Positions 60,661 to 64,000 of a DNA stretch of 64,000 bases are shown one piece after another. The DNA is from Gigaspora rosea (Eukaryota > Glomeromycota > Glomeromycetes > Diversisporales > Gigasporaceae). The notes below the pieces were generated by a model. The model saw only the letters and a program-made list of their open reading frames with translations, did no database searches and was not told where the DNA came from. Numbering within the stretch: the stretch's first letter is position 1; each line of letters opens with the position of its first letter. The stretch spans positions 267,410-331,409 of the forward strand of contig QKWP01000054.1 in the NCBI GenBank assembly GCA_003550325.1, written 5' to 3'. Made by a program: the position numbers and the translations under genes.

Positions 60661-60796
60661 ATGAATTTCCTGTGAGCTTAAAAATTACAGCAGAGATTCC
60701 CGATGATCATATGATGCAGATGACCCTTCGGACCATCTGTTTCCTATGATCATCGGGAATCTCTGCTGTAATTTTTAAACTCCCAGGAAATTAATA
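60658..60796. repeat. Hairpin of ~135 bp
   Basis: atttcctgtgagcttaaaaa, then cagagattcccgatgatcat, is answered by atgatcatcgggaatctctg and tttttaaactcccaggaaat, with a central stem around cagatgacccttcggaccatctg. The direction of the stem continues that of the preceding foldback. Confidence 0.8.
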
Positions 60797-61198
60797 ATAC
60801 TAATTCTATTCAAACTTGCAGATCATTTGACCAAATTTAAAGTTGTTTTGTTCTAGATCTGGCAAAGTTGACCAGAATTAGGCAGTTCGAAGTTGATTCC
60901 TCAGTTAACATCATCCCCCTGGCAAAATGAACATATAAATAAATTATAGCCATCTATAAACCAAATTCAATAGGCTATGCTTATTTAATCATTAAATAAT
61001 GATCTATATTAAATTTGATTTGATACTTGAAATTACATTATTTCCTCTTTCCTATGATCGGTCATTTTCCATTAACCATTTTATCTATTACTATTTACTT
61101 TGTGGTACAGTACTTATTTAATCAAATGGGATTTAGTTAGTAACGCTACCAAAATTAGATATGTATTTAATTATAGAAAAAACTATAGATTCTTACTA
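60797..61198. other. Intergenic DNA with a dispersed phrase
   Basis: tgcagatcatttgaccaaat and gttctagatctggcaaa recur at 61864-61915 in diverged form. No gene. Confidence 0.5.
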
Positions 61199-61851
61199 CA
61201 GTGCGCGACACCTAAAGACTAAAATAATTTCAAAATTTAATAGTCCTTGATACATAAAAGATATAAAAAAAAGAAAGCCGCTAAATTGTAGTCAAGTTAA
61301 TTTGCTACAACTTAGCAGCTTTATTTTTAAAATAATTATTATATATTTTTGATTTATATTACTTTAAAGATGCTTAATTTTTATATGGGCTAGGTGCTGC
61401 AAGGGCCGAAAATGACAATTTTTTCAAAAGAGGTTTTTTTACATAAATCAATTTAGAATAAAATTAGAATCATTTTTTTACTTAAGATACAAAAGCAGTT
61501 GTGTTAATAAAATTTTGCAGTATAGCTCTTTAAAGTTTGCATTTTCTTATGATTTATTATGTAATTTATAATATAAAAATTGATTTTCCAAAGATCTTTT
61601 TTTTTGTCATTTTCGGCCCTTTTTGCAGCACCTAGCCCATATGATGCATCAAAAAATTAATGAAAATGTGACAAGTCACATGTTTTGGCCTCTTGCTATT
61701 GGCTAATTTGTTATTTTAATTAAAAAAATTTTTTTGAAAAAAATATTTTGACCAATCAAAATACAAGAAATCCAAAAAATAGTAAATTTCAATATGAAAT
61801 TTTTTAAAATGGGACAAGTCATGTGTTTTAGTCTTTAGATGTCGTGAACTA
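61199..61851. mobile_element. Tc1/mariner-like MITE with a nested MITE
   Basis: The ends CAGTGCGCGACACCTAAAGA and, inverted, tctttagatgtcgtgaacta are flanked by TA. It contains MITE family F copy 2 and, at 61273-61325, a small stem (gccgctaaattgtag, ctacaacttagcagc). Without the inserts it would be about 400 bp. Confidence 0.7.
61386..61639. mobile_element. MITE family F, copy 2
   Basis: The ends TGGGCTAGGTGCTGC and gcagcacctagccca are flanked by TA. The core is shared with 29036-29290 and 62799-63039. Confidence 0.9.
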
Positions 61852-62798
61852 TATGACCAAAATTGCAGATCATTTTGCCAGATTTAAAATTGGGTTGTTC
61901 TAGATCTAGCCAAATAATCTGCAAATTTGACCAGAACTATAAAACAATAGGTTTTTCTATTTATTAGATAATACAGGTCTGCCAATATGCTTTTATATAA
62001 AAATCTGGCATTAGTCATCATTTTGACTATTTGGTTAACTGCCTCTGACTGGCTAATATTGTTTATAATTATTGACTAGTGTGGAGGGCATGAATATCAG
62101 ATCTAGAATTAAATATACTAATAACTAATCAAAACTATGTTCAACAATCTGGCAAGACTCTTGATCCTCGAATTGGTAGACAAAAAGAAATATAGTTAAT
62201 TTGGTACAGGTCTCGAGGTTCTACTAGTGTCTTGCTAAAGCATGAATAAGTGAGGATAAGTGTTTCTTTATTTCTTGGATATAGTTCTTCTTGTAGTGTA
62301 TCTAATTTCACACTATATATATAACTCTTCTCTTTGAATATAGAGTGAGAAGGATTAAAGGTTCGAGTACAATCATTAATATTATTAATGATTAGCATAT
62401 GATTTAGGGCGAAATTATATTGATGTGAGTAATTAATTAAACAATAGAAGTGATGAATTGTTTGATATATCAGGTAATCAAAGGAATTTAATTGATTGAG
62501 GTTTTTATATAAGAAGTGATTAATTTGATTCTTTTTTTAATAGGGTTATAACTAATCTGGGTTCAAAATGTGGTTTATGAAGTCACAACTTAATGATATG
62601 ACTTAAAGTTTAATAAGCAATTTATAACATTTTTTGGATAAAAAAGAAACTTTTTAACACTTCTACTCTTATTTTGAAGGTTAGAACTTTTTACTTTCTA
62701 AAATTCAAAATCATTGTAAATTAATCTTTATTGAAGCAAAAAGAAGAAATTATATACTTTTTTCTTTTTTAATAAATATATATGAAATTTAGATTATA
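61852..62798. other. AT-rich intergenic DNA
   Basis: No gene recognised. A reverse frame of 85 codons at 62141-62398 has no supporting pattern. Confidence 0.5.
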
Positions 62799-63039
62799 TG
62801 GGCTAGGTGCTGCAAAAAGGAACCAAATTGACAATTTTTTTAAAAGATATTTTTTCATATAAATCAATTTAGAACAAGATTAGGAGCATTTTTATTTAAA
62901 ACACAAAAGTAGTTGTATTAATAAAATTTTGCTATATTGTTCTTTAAAGTTTGCACTTATAAAATTTGCAACATAAAAATTGATTTTCTGAAGATCTCTT
63001 GTTTTGTCAATTTGGTCCTTTTTCGCAGCACCTAGCCCA
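62799..63039. mobile_element. MITE family F, copy 3
   Basis: The ends TGGGCTAGGTGCTGCAAAAA and, inverted, gcagcacctagccca are flanked by TA. It is slightly shorter than the other two copies because of a loss in the right half of the core. Confidence 0.9.
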
Positions 63040-63220
63040 TATTAACTAACTCTATTGACTTTGTTGCTGACTTATTATGATTATAATTTCTCTAGATGAA
63101 AGTCTGAAACAAATTCCTATGCCTTGAGGCATACTTGGAGTGACAAGAGTTTTTTAGGCTTTTTGTTTGTACTAGAGCCAAAATTTTTGTATTAGTATAT
63201 ACTTGTTATTGATTATGTTG

Positions 63221-63312
63221 TAGACAAAAACTAATTATTATTAGGATATAATACAGAGCCCATGCCACAAAGTAGCATGGGCTTTGTATTATAAATCCTA
63301 ACAATAATTAGA
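63221..63312. repeat. Hairpin of ~90 bp
   Basis: taattattattaggatataa and acagagcccatgc pair with gcatgggctttgt and ttataaatcctaacaataatta around a 9-base loop. Confidence 0.85.
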
Positions 63313-63504
63313 TTTATCATTTAAATTTAACTGATAACATGGTTATCTGATACTTCTAATATAAGCACCAACCTTTTTCATATATATATAATTACTTTCT
63401 AATCATTGTTTATATTTTTGCTTACTTTTTTTTTCAAATTCTTTGCTATTTAACAGAACCCAGATTTGTATTATATAAAAAATAATAATAATATTTTTTG
63501 TTTA

Positions 63505-63845
63505 TTAAAAAAGAATTTTAAATACATTCGCCTGCCAAAAAAGAATATTAAATACATTTTGTATATTAAACAAGAATATTTAATTAAATATGTTTGACAG
63601 TCAAAGAGATATTTAAATACATTTTGCCTGCTAAAGAAAATTTTAAATACGATTTGCAGTTAAAAGATAATTTTGGATATGTTTGCCTATCAAAAAAATT
63701 TTAAATATATTTTATCATCAAAAGAGAATTTTAGAAAAGTTAAATCATCAAATGAGAATTTTAAATACATTTTGCATGTCCAAAAAAACAATAGAAAATT
63801 TTAAATACATATGACTTTCAAAAAAGAATTTTAAATGCATTCACC
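63505..63845. repeat. Minisatellite, ~33-36-bp unit
   Basis: About nine degenerate units of the form caaaaaagaattttaaatac followed by attttgcctg. The unit length drifts through small indels. Confidence 0.8.
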
Positions 63846-64000
63846 CAGAGTTGTACATGGGACTTGTCCACACTATATAAAATGTTCAACATCCAAGATT
63901 GTCCAAAATTGTCCAAGCCTATGTCCCATGTTTAACTAATCAATAAAGTTATTTAAAAAATATATAATTATATATTTTTTTAGGTGCTAAACTTATTGGT
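63846..64000. other. Window end, possible incomplete MITE
   Basis: tacatgggacttgtcca and, about 50 bases on, ttgtccaagcctatgtcccatg form partly inverted ends of a unit of about 80 bp. Nothing else before the window ends. Confidence 0.4.

Overview
The window reads as nuclear DNA of a very AT-rich fungus, most likely an arbuscular mycorrhizal (Glomeromycotina, Rhizophagus-like) species. This is inferred from four things: a 20-exon gene with short GT-AG introns, a duplicated hybrid histidine kinase, LINEs of the APE-endonuclease/RT/RNase H type, and a Crypton-like tyrosine recombinase relic. There are no bacterial operons, and I recognise no rRNA, tRNA or CRISPR. No search could be run, so the taxonomic call is a judgement.

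There is one convincing intact host gene. It lies on the + strand at 17061-23693 and encodes a dual hybrid histidine kinase of about 1602 residues: PAS, GAF, HisKA, HATPase, REC, GAF, HisKA, HATPase, a degenerate receiver, then REC. My 20 exons sum to 4809 nt and every splice phase agrees. The whole locus, with its flanks, is repeated in inverted orientation at about 48.8-59.45 kb. That second copy (58864 to 50683, - strand) is a decayed pseudogene. It has a MITE in exon 2, a 1.1 kb hAT-like element in intron 5, an Asn in place of the first phospho-acceptor His, and several frameshifts and stops. In both copies the last receiver has Glu where the phospho-acceptor Asp should be.

Nearly everything else is mobile DNA. 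From 0 to 16 kb there is the 3' end of a LINE-like element, then a hAT-like element of about 3.7 kb that holds a second hAT-like element, which in turn holds a MITE. One part of it is doubled across a single N, probably an assembly artefact. Foldback elements and tandem repeats follow. From 24 to 33 kb there is an unidentified GC-richer stretch, a third hAT family copy, foldback repeats, A-rich tandem repeats, and a hAT-like element inserted in another hAT-like element. From 33.95 to 41.56 kb lies one complete-length but inactivated LINE with a 17-bp target duplication and an A tail. From 42.6 to 45.8 kb lies a Crypton-like relic interrupted by two foldbacks. A 617-bp near-perfect palindrome lies at 46.83-47.44 kb. 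From 48 to 50.2 kb a Harbinger-like element holds a hAT MITE. The end of the window (59.5-64 kb) has more MITEs, hairpins and a minisatellite.

Target-site duplications and inverted ends were read directly for many elements. They fall into an 8-bp class (hAT-like), a TA class (Tc1/mariner-like) and a TAA case (PIF/Harbinger-like). Because the kinase locus and the hAT family occur more than once, several insertions can be checked against their own empty site within this window.
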